From: Candidatus Peribacteraceae bacterium
GTDB lineage: Bacteria; Patescibacteriota; Gracilibacteria; Peribacterales; Peribacteraceae
DNA length: 10,668 nt
Reading direction: 5' to 3'
Assembly: GCA_018061525.1 (NCBI GenBank)
Contig: JAGOUB010000024.1
Location: 1-10,668 of the forward strand
The position numbers were made by a program, and so were the translations under genes. The notes beneath the pieces are model-generated. The model was not told where the DNA came from. It made no database searches and worked only from the letters and a program-made list of their open reading frames with translations. Each line of letters starts with the position of its first letter. The stretch's first letter is position 1. Of this stretch, positions 1 to 6,028 are shown piece by piece.

Positions 1-69
1 GTAGTTCAACGGATAGAACAACCCCGTCCTAAGGGGTGGATGTAGGTTCAATTCCTACCGGGGCTACCA
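1..69 (+). tRNA. tRNA-Arg(CCU), first 6 bases outside the window
   Basis: The cloverleaf can be folded by eye. The D stem GTTC/GAAC lies at 4-7 and 16-19. The anticodon stem ACCCC/GGGGT encloses the seven-base loop GTCCTAA, which gives anticodon CCT, so the tRNA reads AGG as arginine. The T arm is GTAGG/CCTAC around TTCAATT (54-58 is the 3' side). The 3' acceptor strand is CGGGGCT (59-65), followed by discriminator A and an encoded CCA (67-69). Base 1 corresponds to tRNA position 7, so the first six acceptor bases lie upstream of the window. The only neighbour seen is the convergent DUF4256 gene, whose stop begins one base after the CCA. No terminator follows. Confidence 0.93.
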
Positions 70-70
70 C

Positions 71-616
71 TCAAATCTTCAGCTTTCCGCGGAACGCCCG
101 CGCGGCGTAGTACGAGTCGGCGCCGTTGTGGTAGGTGAAGACGTGGTCGTAGCGGCGGTCGCAGAAGAGCGCGCCGCCGAGCTTGCGGATGTCGGGCGGC
201 GTCAGGATCCAGCTGGAGGTTTTCCGATCGAACTCGCCGAGTTCTTGCAGGGCGCGGTACTCCTCCTCATCGATCAGCTCGATGCCCATGGCCTCGGTCA
301 GGTTCATGGCGCTGTCCTTGGGCTTGTTCTCCTTGCGGGCGCGCAGGGCGAGGTCGTCGTAGCAGAGGCTGCGGCGGCCCTTGGGTGTCTCCTCCGCGCA
401 GTCGACGAACGCCCACTCGCCCTTCTTGAGACTAACCACGTCGGGCTCGCCGCCCGTCTCCTCCATCTGCTGGAGCGACCAGAGCGCAGCGTCCTTCAGC
501 TTGGCGGCGACTTTGTCCCAGGTGAGGCCCCTGTGGCGCTCCGTGTGTTTCTCGAAGCGCGCCTGGAGGGTCTTGAGCAAGGCGTCGCGTTCCTTAGGGG
601 AGATGGTCTTGGGCAT
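71..616 (-). CDS. DUF4256 family protein
   Basis: This 181-residue protein of unknown function matches the DUF4256 family over its whole length. Conserved blocks are GGEPDV (55-60), a VDCAEETPKGRRSLCYD block (71-87), a run from FDRKTSSW to CDRRYD (129-157) and YHNGADSYYAARAFRG (162-177). The many conserved Asp, Arg and aromatic residues suggest an enzyme or a ligand-binding protein, but I know of no assigned reaction. There is no signal peptide or membrane segment, so it should be cytosolic. The ATG start lies 9 bases after the stop of the upstream glycosyltransferase gene. There is no Shine-Dalgarno site; TAGGCT lies 6 bases before the ATG, and its TAG is the glycosyltransferase stop. The gene may therefore be cotranscribed, or have its own leaderless start. 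Its stop nearly touches the tRNA end. Confidence 0.88.
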   Translation of the reverse strand: MPKTISPKERDALLKTLQARFEKHTERHRGLTWDKVAAKLKDAALWSLQQMEETGGEPDVVSLKKGEWAFVDCAEETPKGRRSLCYDDLALRARKENKPKDSAMNLTEAMGIELIDEEEYRALQELGEFDRKTSSWILTPPDIRKLGGALFCDRRYDHVFTYHNGADSYYAARAFRGKLKI

Positions 617-622
617 GGCTGC

Positions 623-628
623 AGCCTA
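623..628 (-). promoter_or_regulatory. Possible -10 box (TAGGCT) for the DUF4256 gene
   Basis: TAGGCT on the minus strand lies exactly 6 bases before the ATG at 616. This is the same geometry as the TAnACT boxes of other genes in this window, with one mismatch (G for A at the fourth base). The first three bases are also the TAG stop of the glycosyltransferase gene. No -35 box was recognised. The match may be chance, because cotranscription with the gene upstream would make a promoter unnecessary. Confidence 0.3.
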
Positions 629-1366
629 CACCTGCGCGGTCGGTACGGGCGATACCGGGGTGCCGGCGGCCTGGCGTTGCGGCCATAGCTTGAGGAAGAC
701 ACTCACCCACAGGAACCAGTCCTTCCACCAGATCTTCTTGCCCTCGGCGCGCGTGCGCGGGGCGTACGAGATGGGGAATTCGTGGATGGCGTGGCCGGCG
801 CGCAGCACCTTCACCGTGATTTCGGGATCGAAGCGGAAGTCGTTCTCCACTAGGCCGAGATTCTGCAGTAGATCGGTCCGCACGAGCTTGTAGCAGGTGG
901 GCTGGTCGGTCAGGCGCGTGCCGTAGAGCGCGTTGCAGATCCAGGTAAGCATTGATCCGCCCAAGAAGGAAAGAAGATGGACGTACTGCTTCTGTCGCTT
1001 GAGCCGGCGCGAACCAAAGACACAGACGTGGCCGTTCTTCTCGGCGAATTCGAGCAGTCCCGGGATTTCTTCCGGCGAGTACTCCAGGTCGGCGTCTTGC
1101 ACGATCGTGTACGTGCCTGTCGCTAGCGGGATGCCGGCGCGCACGGCAGAGCCCTTGCCGCCGTTGGACTTGGTCACGACGGTGTCCTGCGTGCGCGCGT
1201 GCGCACGAGCGATGGCGAGCGAGGCGTCCTTTGAGCCGTCGTCGACATAGATCACCTGGCTCCACTCGCCGCAGGCTGCGAGCAGACGCGAAATGAGCGT
1301 CGGCAAGGTGCGCTCCTCGTTGTAGATCGGCACGATGATGCTGAGCCGGGAGGAGGCTGGGGACAC
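626..1366 (-). CDS. Family 2 glycosyltransferase, DPM/DPG-synthase type
   Basis: This 246-residue GT2 enzyme resembles dolichyl- or polyprenyl-phosphate sugar synthases, which move a sugar from a nucleotide sugar to a lipid phosphate at the cytosolic face of the membrane. The GT-A fold signs are LSIIVPIYNEE (8-18), VDDGS (41-45), SNGGKGSAVRAG (67-78) and the metal-binding DAD (91-93). The later signature has QPTCYK (155-160), FDPEI (179-183) and ISYAPRTRAEGKKIWWKDW (199-217), typical of the DPG-synthase-like subgroup. There are no clear transmembrane helices, so it is the short, peripheral form. The start is GTG: an in-frame TAG lies three codons upstream, and TAGACT lies 6 bases before the GTG. 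The sugar and acceptor cannot be told from sequence. Glycan or cell-envelope synthesis is the likely setting. The gene follows the SNF2 gene after 58 bases. Confidence 0.9.
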   Translation of the reverse strand: MSPASSRLSIIVPIYNEERTLPTLISRLLAACGEWSQVIYVDDGSKDASLAIARAHARTQDTVVTKSNGGKGSAVRAGIPLATGTYTIVQDADLEYSPEEIPGLLEFAEKNGHVCVFGSRRLKRQKQYVHLLSFLGGSMLTWICNALYGTRLTDQPTCYKLVRTDLLQNLGLVENDFRFDPEITVKVLRAGHAIHEFPISYAPRTRAEGKKIWWKDWFLWVSVFLKLWPQRQAAGTPVSPVPTAQV

Positions 1367-1372
1367 GGTCGC

Positions 1373-1378
1373 AGTCTA
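1373..1378 (-). promoter_or_regulatory. Putative -10 box (TAGACT), leaderless start of the glycosyltransferase gene
   Basis: TAGACT on the minus strand is separated from the GTG start at 1366 by six bases (GCGACC). If this is a sigma-70-type -10 box, transcription would begin at or next to the start codon, giving a leaderless mRNA. The hexamer contains the in-frame TAG that blocks any upstream extension of the protein. No good -35 box was found. The identical hexamer and spacing occur before the DUF1653 and murA genes. Confidence 0.5.
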
Positions 1379-1424
1379 CGGTTCTGGGCTTGAAGAGCCT
1401 AAACGTTCCACGTCGGATGCTGCT

Positions 1425-4400
1425 TCAGAAGGCGAGCGCCGCCGGTTCTGGCAGCTCCGGCATCTCGGAGGAATCCACAATGCCGTCATTGATGAGGCGG
1501 AAGCGCCGGCGCTGGGTGCGGAGGCCGGCGACGCGCACTTCGTCGAACGTGCCCTGGGCGAAGAAGGTCTCGTAGGCGGTCGGCAATTCCTCGCGTTCGG
1601 CGACGCGCCGGCTGCGTACTTCCGTGAAAGTCCCGTTGTCGTTGCGGCGCACCCACACCTGGCGCATGCGCTCTAGGAACGCCTCGGGATAGCGGGCGAC
1701 CATGCGCGCGTAGCGGACGGTCTGGTGCGTCTGGTACTCGTGGTCGATGCGGTGGATGCGGTCCTCGGCCTGGATCTCCTGCACGCAGTCGGCAGGCAGA
1801 TCGTCGAAGATCATCGCCTTGCCGGCGGTGAACGTGACGCCCACGGCGCCGGCCGAGTAGGTGGCGATCATCACGCGGCGCTCGGGCGCGTTCTGGAAGG
1901 CGAGACGTTCGTAGTCCATCGCGGACATAACCTCTCCGTTGGGGTCTTCCAGCGGCAGACCTCGTTCATCCATCGCCCACCGGCCATTATCCTCTTGGCG
2001 ATAGCGGATCGGCTCACCTTCGGTGTTTGTGCGCAATTTTTGCGAGGCGGTGACGCCGGTGTAGAGGCTCGGGCAGTGGGCGGCGAACATCGCGGCGTAC
2101 TTCTCTGCCTGAGCGTTGTACTGGCAGAAGATGACGACTTTTCTCCCCTCGGCGAGCAAGGTTTCGACGTCGGCCAGGAGCTTACAAGCCTTGGGGTCTT
2201 CTGCGTCCTGAAGACCGATGTACGCCGGATTGTTCGCGACTTGGCGCAAAGCGTGCACTTTGGCTAGCGCGAACTGGTTGCCTCGCAGGGCGTCGAGGCG
2301 GGCCACTGCATCGCGCGGCACGTAGCGGTCGTAGCGCCGGCACCAGGCCTGCCAATCGAGCATGAGTTCGTAGATGGCTTGGCACTGCTGCTCCAGCAGT
2401 GTGAAAGAGCCCATCTCCGTCTCGGGCACCTGCTCCTTGCGCGGCAAGCGGTGGTGCTGCTGCTCGATGGGTAGGGCGGGATCCATCTCCTCCAGCACGT
2501 CCTCCTTGGTGAAGCGGATGACGTAGCGGTTCTTGAAGATGCTCAGCGTGCGCAGGGCCTCGGGATCGTTGGCCGGGAAGGCGCGCATGAAAGCGGCATC
2601 GCTGGCGAAGCGCGGGTCGTCGGGCTCCAAGTTGTGGAGCATGCGCCGCAACGTCTTCGGGTCCTTAAACGGCGTGGCCGAGAGGAAGAGGTGGAACTTC
2701 GCCTGCAGCCGGCGGGCGCCCTTGGATTGCTCGCTACCCAGGTTGAGCAGGCCGTGCGCCTCGTCATGCACCACGATCGTGTCTTGGTCGGCGAGTAAGC
2801 CGTAGCGTTCGTCACCTTCGCTGGCGCGCAGATAGTCGATGTTCGTCACGATATGGGTAGCGTCGGTATCGCGCAGGAGTTGCAGACGTTCGTCGTACCG
2901 CCTGTTCTGGAGGCTTAGGATGTCGGAATGCAGCAGCGCCCGCGCCGCTTCCTCGGACCAGCTCGTGACTACAGCGTTCGGCGCGATGATGGTGGCGGGG
3001 TCGCCGTTCACGGCCACAAGGGCGGTGCGCGTCTTGCCTAGGCCCGGGTCGTTGGCCAGCACCACGCCGCGCTCGCCCGCGGCGATACGGCGCTGGATCT
3101 CGGCCACACAGTACTTCTGGAAGAAGTAGAGCGGGCTGTCCTCGCGCACGTTGGGGTACGTCGCCTTGTTGATCTCGCGGAAGCGGGCCAGCACCTTGCG
3201 GAGTACGGTGCGGACGGTGGGACTGGTCGACTTGGCGATGAGCTCCTGGACGTAGTCGCGTCCGCACTCAAAACTGCCGGCGAACTTGCGGATGAGTGCC
3301 AGCTCGGTCTGGCGGACGACGAATTCCTGGCGGCCGGCATCGGTGCGGATCTCATCGAGCGTCTCGCGGCCCATCTGGTTGAGCAGGCCTACTAACGCCT
3401 CGATGTCGTCGGGCGTCCCAGTTTGGTGGACCACGGCTTGCAGCGCCGGTCCGGATTGCCGGTTGCCATGGTGGAGGGGAATGAGACGGAGGTTGTTGCG
3501 CTGCCCAATCGCGAGCGCGACGCGCGCGTGGAAGTGGCCGTCCTCGCCGACGCGGATGCGGCGGGAGGTTACTGCGCCTTCCACAATCAAGCTGTCGGCA
3601 CCGGGGGCGACGCCTTCAAGTAGGACAGTTCCTTCGCCCGTATGAGCCGGCAAGGCTCGAGTCAGCTGACAGGGTTCGAGTAGCTGTTCGAAGTCGCCAT
3701 ACTCGAAGATGCGCCGGTTGTGGAGCTGGCGGAACGCGTGGGCTACCAGCCGGTCGGCCTCCTCGGCGAGGAGTTCGGGGTGATTGACCGCCAAGAACAT
3801 GCGGAGCTTGCCGGGGCTGTCGGCGAGCAGGGCGATGGCGTCCTGCAGGCCGAGGCTCTCAATGCGTGCTTCCAGCGAGGCCTCATCGCGGCCGTCCATG
3901 AAGGCGAGGAAACCTTCCCAGCCGCCTTGGTCGCGGAATCTATCGAGGATGGGCTGGTATAAACCTCCAGCGCGGGTTTGTTTGATAGCCTGCGAATTTC
4001 TCCATGTGTCTTTGTCTAGCCCGTGCAATATGAATAACGCCAAGAAATCCTCTCGCGTCTCGCAGGCGGCTACTTGCCTGCTCATCGGCAGTTCAAGAAT
4101 AGACGTATTGATCGGTGTCTTTTCTTGGGGGCCCATGAATTCCAGGAATCCCGGCCAACCACCATCAAACCGATTTTTGATAGCCGTATAAAAGCCTGAT
4201 GATGTGGCATTCCTAAGCATCGCCGAGTTTCTCCATACCCTCTCCGTTAATCCATACAGCGAAAACAATAAGAGGAAATCCGCGCGTGTTTTACAAATGC
4301 TCACCTGCTGGGGGTATGGCAATTTTTTAATTGATTCATCGATCTTCTGTTCTTCTTTTTCCAGGTCCATGAAGGCAAGGAAATTCCTCCAGCTCCCTTG

Positions 4401-5675
4401 GTAGCGATCGGTAATGGCATTCAATAGTCCCTTGAGACTTGCTTCTAGAAGCGAGCCTGAATTCCGCCAGGTGTCTCCTTGGAAACCATGCAGCCTGAAC
4501 AGCGCCAGGAAGTCCTCGCGAGTCTCACAGGCGGCGACCTGCTCAACGTACTTCTGCTTCAAGAGCGTCTCGTCGATGGGGCGTTTGCTCCTGGGTCCCA
4601 TGAAGGCCAGGAATCCCGGCCAGCCGCCTTGTTCGCGGAATTTCTGGCGGATCGCCGTGCATATCCCTTGGTATCCCTTTCTCAGAGCATCCGAATTCCT
4701 CCACGTGTCCTCGTCCAATCCGTGCAGCGCGAACAGCGCCAGGAAGTCCTCGCGGGTCTCACAGGCGGCGACCTGCTTCGTATGAGGCAGTCTCAAGATC
4801 GATGCGTCGATCTTGCTTCCATCTGCCTTCTGGGGATTCATGAATTCGAGAAAACCGGCCCAACCTTTCCGCTCTTCGAATTTTCCCCTAATGGCGTCGT
4901 ATAAACCATCAAAGCCCTTCCTTCTCAAGGATTCAGAGCTTCTCCATATGTCCTCGTCCAATCCGTGCAGCGCGAACAGCGCCAGGAAGTCCTCGCGGGT
5001 CTCACAGGCGGCGACCTGCTCAACGTAGTTTTGCTTCAGGAGCGTCTCGTCGATGGGCCGCTTACTTCTGGGTCCCATCAAGGCGAGGAATCCTGCCCAG
5101 CCGCCTTGTTCCTCAAAAAAATTCCGTATGGCTAAAGAGAGGCCCTGATAGCCCGCCCTTTCCATTTGTCCCGAACTTCTCCACGTGTCCTCATCCAGCC
5201 CATGCAACGCGAACAAGGCCAGGAAATCCTCCCGCGTCTGGCAGGCGGCGACCTGCTTCGTATAGGGCAGCCTCAAGATCGATTCGTCGATCGCCTGCGC
5301 GCTTTTTGGTCCCATGAATGTCAGGAACAAACTCCAGTTCCCGAAGCGCGCCCGTACATGACGATATAAAACCCGTGCCGTACTTCTTTGAAGGGCATTG
5401 GAACTCCTCCATATGTCTTCATCCACTCCGTACAACGCGAACAGCGCCAGGAAATCTTCCCGCGTCTCGCAAGCGGCGACTTGTAATCGGGCACTAGTAC
5501 TTTCCATCATTCCTTGGATCCTTTCCGTTTCCTGGGCTTCCATGGTCTCCTCCACATCCAGTCGCAGTACCTCGCGCATCGATTGGATCGCGGCAGCTTC
5601 GCGCGCGTCGACCTGCCGCTGAGTGGCGGCTTCAGTCACACTTTCGATGGGGCGCTTCGGAGGGTTTGGAGTCAT
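1425..5675 (-). CDS. Giant SNF2-family ATPase with seven N-terminal tandem repeats
   Basis: This 1416-residue protein has a coil-prone N-terminus (1-65) and seven repeats of 76-81 residues (66-612). The linker (613-845) includes an Ig-like stretch at about 680-750. A full SWI2/SNF2 motor follows (about 845-1360), then a short basic tail. Motor motifs are NDPGLGKT (Walker A, K881), TIIAPNAVVTSW (Ia), DEAH (971-974), LSATPF (998-1003), VVIFCQYN (1180-1187), a motif V region near 1268-1285 and AEDRIHR ending at 1309. All key ATPase residues are present, so it should be an active DNA translocase or remodeller. No nuclease, methylase or protease domain was recognised. The ATG at 5675 is preferred. 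The frame stays open to a TTG at 5786, but that extension is AT-rich and hydrophobic, like non-coding DNA. A role in defence, repair or chromosome handling is possible but unproven. Confidence 0.85.
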   Translation of the reverse strand: MTPNPPKRPIESVTEAATQRQVDAREAAAIQSMREVLRLDVEETMEAQETERIQGMMESTSARLQVAACETREDFLALFALYGVDEDIWRSSNALQRSTARVLYRHVRARFGNWSLFLTFMGPKSAQAIDESILRLPYTKQVAACQTREDFLALFALHGLDEDTWRSSGQMERAGYQGLSLAIRNFFEEQGGWAGFLALMGPRSKRPIDETLLKQNYVEQVAACETREDFLALFALHGLDEDIWRSSESLRRKGFDGLYDAIRGKFEERKGWAGFLEFMNPQKADGSKIDASILRLPHTKQVAACETREDFLALFALHGLDEDTWRNSDALRKGYQGICTAIRQKFREQGGWPGFLAFMGPRSKRPIDETLLKQKYVEQVAACETREDFLALFRLHGFQGDTWRNSGSLLEASLKGLLNAITDRYQGSWRNFLAFMDLEKEEQKIDESIKKLPYPQQVSICKTRADFLLLFSLYGLTERVWRNSAMLRNATSSGFYTAIKNRFDGGWPGFLEFMGPQEKTPINTSILELPMSRQVAACETREDFLALFILHGLDKDTWRNSQAIKQTRAGGLYQPILDRFRDQGGWEGFLAFMDGRDEASLEARIESLGLQDAIALLADSPGKLRMFLAVNHPELLAEEADRLVAHAFRQLHNRRIFEYGDFEQLLEPCQLTRALPAHTGEGTVLLEGVAPGADSLIVEGAVTSRRIRVGEDGHFHARVALAIGQRNNLRLIPLHHGNRQSGPALQAVVHQTGTPDDIEALVGLLNQMGRETLDEIRTDAGRQEFVVRQTELALIRKFAGSFECGRDYVQELIAKSTSPTVRTVLRKVLARFREINKATYPNVREDSPLYFFQKYCVAEIQRRIAAGERGVVLANDPGLGKTRTALVAVNGDPATIIAPNAVVTSWSEEAARALLHSDILSLQNRRYDERLQLLRDTDATHIVTNIDYLRASEGDERYGLLADQDTIVVHDEAHGLLNLGSEQSKGARRLQAKFHLFLSATPFKDPKTLRRMLHNLEPDDPRFASDAAFMRAFPANDPEALRTLSIFKNRYVIRFTKEDVLEEMDPALPIEQQHHRLPRKEQVPETEMGSFTLLEQQCQAIYELMLDWQAWCRRYDRYVPRDAVARLDALRGNQFALAKVHALRQVANNPAYIGLQDAEDPKACKLLADVETLLAEGRKVVIFCQYNAQAEKYAAMFAAHCPSLYTGVTASQKLRTNTEGEPIRYRQEDNGRWAMDERGLPLEDPNGEVMSAMDYERLAFQNAPERRVMIATYSAGAVGVTFTAGKAMIFDDLPADCVQEIQAEDRIHRIDHEYQTHQTVRYARMVARYPEAFLERMRQVWVRRNDNGTFTEVRSRRVAEREELPTAYETFFAQGTFDEVRVAGLRTQRRRFRLINDGIVDSSEMPELPEPAALAF
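3840..5480 (-). repeat. Seven tandem in-frame repeats of 76-81 codons in the SNF2 gene
   Basis: The repeats start, reading on the minus strand, at 5480, 5252, 5015, 4772, 4538, 4304 and 4073. They encode 76, 79, 81, 78, 78, 77 and 78 residues. Each opens with VAAC-x-TREDFLALF, then G-L-D-x-D-x-W-R-x-S, a variable helix, a GL..AI...F stretch, GGW.GFL.FMG, and a tail such as ID.SIL.LP..Q. Repeats 2 and 4 share a different tail, beginning PRSKRPIDETLLKQ. Repeat 6 is the most divergent (it opens VSICKTRADF) and looks AT-richer. Repeat 7 loses the tail and runs into the linker. The pattern suggests helix-rich modules that could bind DNA or protein. I do not recognise the family with certainty. Confidence 0.9.
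4706..5020 (-). repeat. Exact 72-base direct duplication (4706-4777 and 4949-5020)
   Basis: The 72 bases at 4706-4777 and 4949-5020 are identical, offset by 243 bases, which is exactly one 81-codon repeat. They encode the first 24 residues of repeats 4 and 3. Identity at synonymous positions as well as in protein points to recent duplication or gene conversion. A closely similar block occurs at the start of repeat 5, near 4490-4540. Confidence 0.9.
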
Positions 5676-5812
5676 TGATCGGCCAAAAACTAGCCATCGT
5701 ACTTTGTACAAGATATATAAAATAATGCAACTAATCGGGTGGCCTGATCTCAAGCCCTTGCCCGCATGTTCCTTCTGGCTGCGCAAAAACCGATCGCTGA
5801 TAGACTGCGGCT
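5676..5812. promoter_or_regulatory. Divergent intergenic region with AT-rich leader of the SNF2 gene
   Basis: These 137 bases separate the SNF2 ATG (minus) from the DUF1653 ATG (plus). The part from 5676 to about 5735 is strikingly AT-rich for this window. On the minus strand it reads TTGCAT then TTTTATATATC, a likely promoter zone, although no well-spaced -35/-10 pair could be fixed. GTAC-TTT-GTAC at 5699-5709 is a perfect inverted repeat with a three-base centre and could be an operator. No Shine-Dalgarno site precedes the SNF2 ATG. The part nearer 5813 carries the DUF1653 promoter. Confidence 0.4.
5801..5806 (+). promoter_or_regulatory. Putative extended -10 box (TGATAGACT), leaderless start of the DUF1653 operon
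   Basis: TAGACT lies six bases (GCGGCT) before the ATG at 5813 and is preceded by TGA, which makes an extended -10 (TGn). Transcription would start at about the A of the ATG. No -35 match was found at 16-18 bases, as is common for extended -10 promoters. It would drive the three-gene operon ending at 6851. Confidence 0.5.
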
Positions 5813-6028
5813 ATGCCCGCCGCCCCTCTCCCCGGCCAGCGTTACCGCCACTACAAGGGCGGCCGCTACGAGGTGGTCGCGGTCGCCACGCTCGAAGCCA
5901 CGCACGAGCCGCTCGTGGTCTATCGCGCCGAGGCCGATGGCGCGGTGTGGGCACGGCCCTTGTCCCAATGGTCGGAGACGGTGGAGCATGAAGGGCAGAC
6001 CGTCGCGCGTTTCTTCCCACTCGACTGA
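5813..6028 (+). CDS. DUF1653 family small protein
   Basis: This 71-residue cytosolic protein matches the DUF1653 family along its whole length. The core is G-Q-R-YRHYKGGRYEVVAVA (8-25), then LVVYRAE (34-40), VWARPLSQW (45-53) and a final RFFPLD (66-71). Family members are small and beta-rich, occur widely in bacteria either alone or fused to other domains, and have no firmly established role. It is the first gene of a tight operon: its TGA overlaps the next ATG by one base (TGATG). The start is supported by the TAGACT box six bases upstream and by the family's usual N-terminus close to the HYKG motif. Confidence 0.87.
   Translation: MPAAPLPGQRYRHYKGGRYEVVAVATLEATHEPLVVYRAEADGAVWARPLSQWSETVEHEGQTVARFFPLD

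Noticed and set aside
594..1265. Minus-strand frame of 223 codons overlapping the glycosyltransferase gene
   Set aside because: It is the Arg/Ala/Pro-rich out-of-frame shadow of a strongly conserved GT2 protein.
1384..1400. Possible terminator hairpin (GGCT-CTTCA-AGCC) between the SNF2 and glycosyltransferase genes
   Set aside because: The stem has only four base pairs and no T-run follows.
4414..4904. Plus-strand frames with repeated Ser/Cys-rich products opposite the SNF2 repeats
   Set aside because: The apparent protein repeats (for example ARKSSRVSQAATC) are only the complement of the real tandem repeats of the minus-strand gene.
3840..5480. Regular spacing in this region considered as a CRISPR array
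   Set aside because: The period is about 230-243 bases, the copies diverge and stay in frame, and they encode a conserved protein module.
5676..5786. N-terminal extension of the SNF2 protein to a TTG at 5786 with a hydrophobic stretch (CIILYILYKVRWLVF)
   Set aside because: The stretch is AT-rich, unlike the coding DNA here, and contains the likely promoter. A membrane anchor cannot be ruled out but is less likely than the ATG at 5675.
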